Source: Planctomycetota bacterium (GTDB lineage Bacteria > Planctomycetota > UBA1135 > UBA2386). Taken from it: a stretch of 34,072 nt of DNA. The stretch is taken from contig JADLHO010000181.1 of assembly GCA_020848735.1 (NCBI GenBank), forward strand, positions 1-34,072, in the 5' to 3' direction. Position 1 is the first letter of the stretch; the number at the start of each line of letters is the position of its first letter. Below the pieces are notes generated by a model. That model did not search any database. It was not told the DNA's origin and saw only the letters and a list, made by a program, of their open reading frames with translations. Made by a program: the position numbers and the translations under genes. Shown here piece by piece: positions 33,893 to 34,072 of the stretch.

Positions 33893-34072
33893 TCAGTCCT
33901 CGCCGTCGGAGTCGTCGAGCAGGCGTTTGGGCGCGCGGCGTCGCCACGCGGCGCGCAGCAACGGCTCGAGCACGTCGGCGCGGAGCTCCGCGATGTTCAG
34001 CCTCACGCCCGCGAGCTGCTTCCCCCACCAGAGCTCGGACGCGACGTCCGGGACGCCCGCCGCCGCGGCGCG
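33893..34072 (-). CDS. C-terminal part of a MmcQ/YjbR-like protein, cut by window edge
   Basis: 59 codons plus a stop are visible, ending at 33893; the 5' part lies beyond the right edge. The text SELWWGKQLAGVRLNIAELR, LEPLLRAAWRRRAPKRLL and an acidic end DDSDGED resembles the C-terminus of MmcQ/YjbR (CyaY-like fold) proteins, where 'A-W-R-x-x-A-P-K-R-L' is common. The function of that family is unclear. Its stop lies 9 nt from the stop of the convergent TRAP binding-protein gene. Confidence 0.55.
   Translation of the reverse strand, partial: RAAAAGVPDVASELWWGKQLAGVRLNIAELRADVLEPLLRAAWRRRAPKRLLDDSDGED

Overview
This is a GC-rich chromosomal window (about 70% G+C by eye) from a Gram-negative-type bacterium. 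The gene content includes a formylglycine-type sulfatase, an ECF42-type sigma factor with its YciI-like partner, DUF1579-type and small lipoproteins, a GHL10 hydrolase, a TRAP solute-binding protein and many exported proteins of unknown role. It fits a high-GC Planctomycetota best. Gemmatimonadota or another high-GC phylum is not excluded, because there is no rRNA or other phylogenetic marker in the window. I see no tRNA, rRNA, CRISPR array, insertion sequence, phage or defence gene. Codon bias creates very long antisense open frames (up to 1402 codons), which I treat as shadows.

Layout, left to right. At 1-4214, four minus-strand genes: a GLT1D1-like glycosyltransferase, a probable outer-membrane barrel protein, a P1 (DmpA-type) aminopeptidase, and an exported beta-rich protein cut by the left edge. 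At 4325-6226, a divergent exported metallophosphoesterase. At 6288-8896, a minus-strand operon of YciI/DGPF-like protein, ECF42 sigma factor and an exported VOC-DUF6265 fusion, followed by 5-formyltetrahydrofolate cyclo-ligase (8992-9558). At 9680-16123, a plus-strand run: DUF1579 lipoprotein, S46 dipeptidyl-peptidase, a large alpha/beta-hydrolase and an ArnT-like GT39 membrane enzyme, which ends tail-to-tail on an esterase. At 17063-21952, two related exported proteins of unknown function flank a minus-strand phosphodiesterase. Next come a sulfatase with a VHL-beta-like C-terminus, a polyphosphate-glucokinase-like ROK kinase divergent from transaldolase, a small lipoprotein, an aminotransferase, an M28 peptidase, an exported hydrolase, a CBS-pair protein, a GHL10 glycosidase, a Tat-exported TRAP binding protein, and the C-terminus of a YjbR-like protein at the right edge.

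Taken together the window looks like ordinary chromosome devoted to the cell envelope and extracytoplasmic degradation: three peptidases, a sulfatase, two phosphoesterases, three esterase-like hydrolases and a peptidoglycan/glycan hydrolase. A little central metabolism (transaldolase, glucokinase, folate repair) is mixed in.

The two most interesting signals are distributed rather than single genes. First, ten exported proteins have predicted signal peptides ending x-A followed directly by Gln, a pattern like the 'Q-rule' described in Bacteroidetes. Second, eight start codons are preceded by a TAnnnT hexamer only 6-12 nt upstream, which suggests leaderless or near-leaderless transcripts, while other genes have normal Shine-Dalgarno sites. 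Single-gene highlights are the sulfatase with a VHL-beta-like tail, the unknown paralogue pair, and the phosphoesterase with an EF-hand loop and a repeat-built signal peptide.
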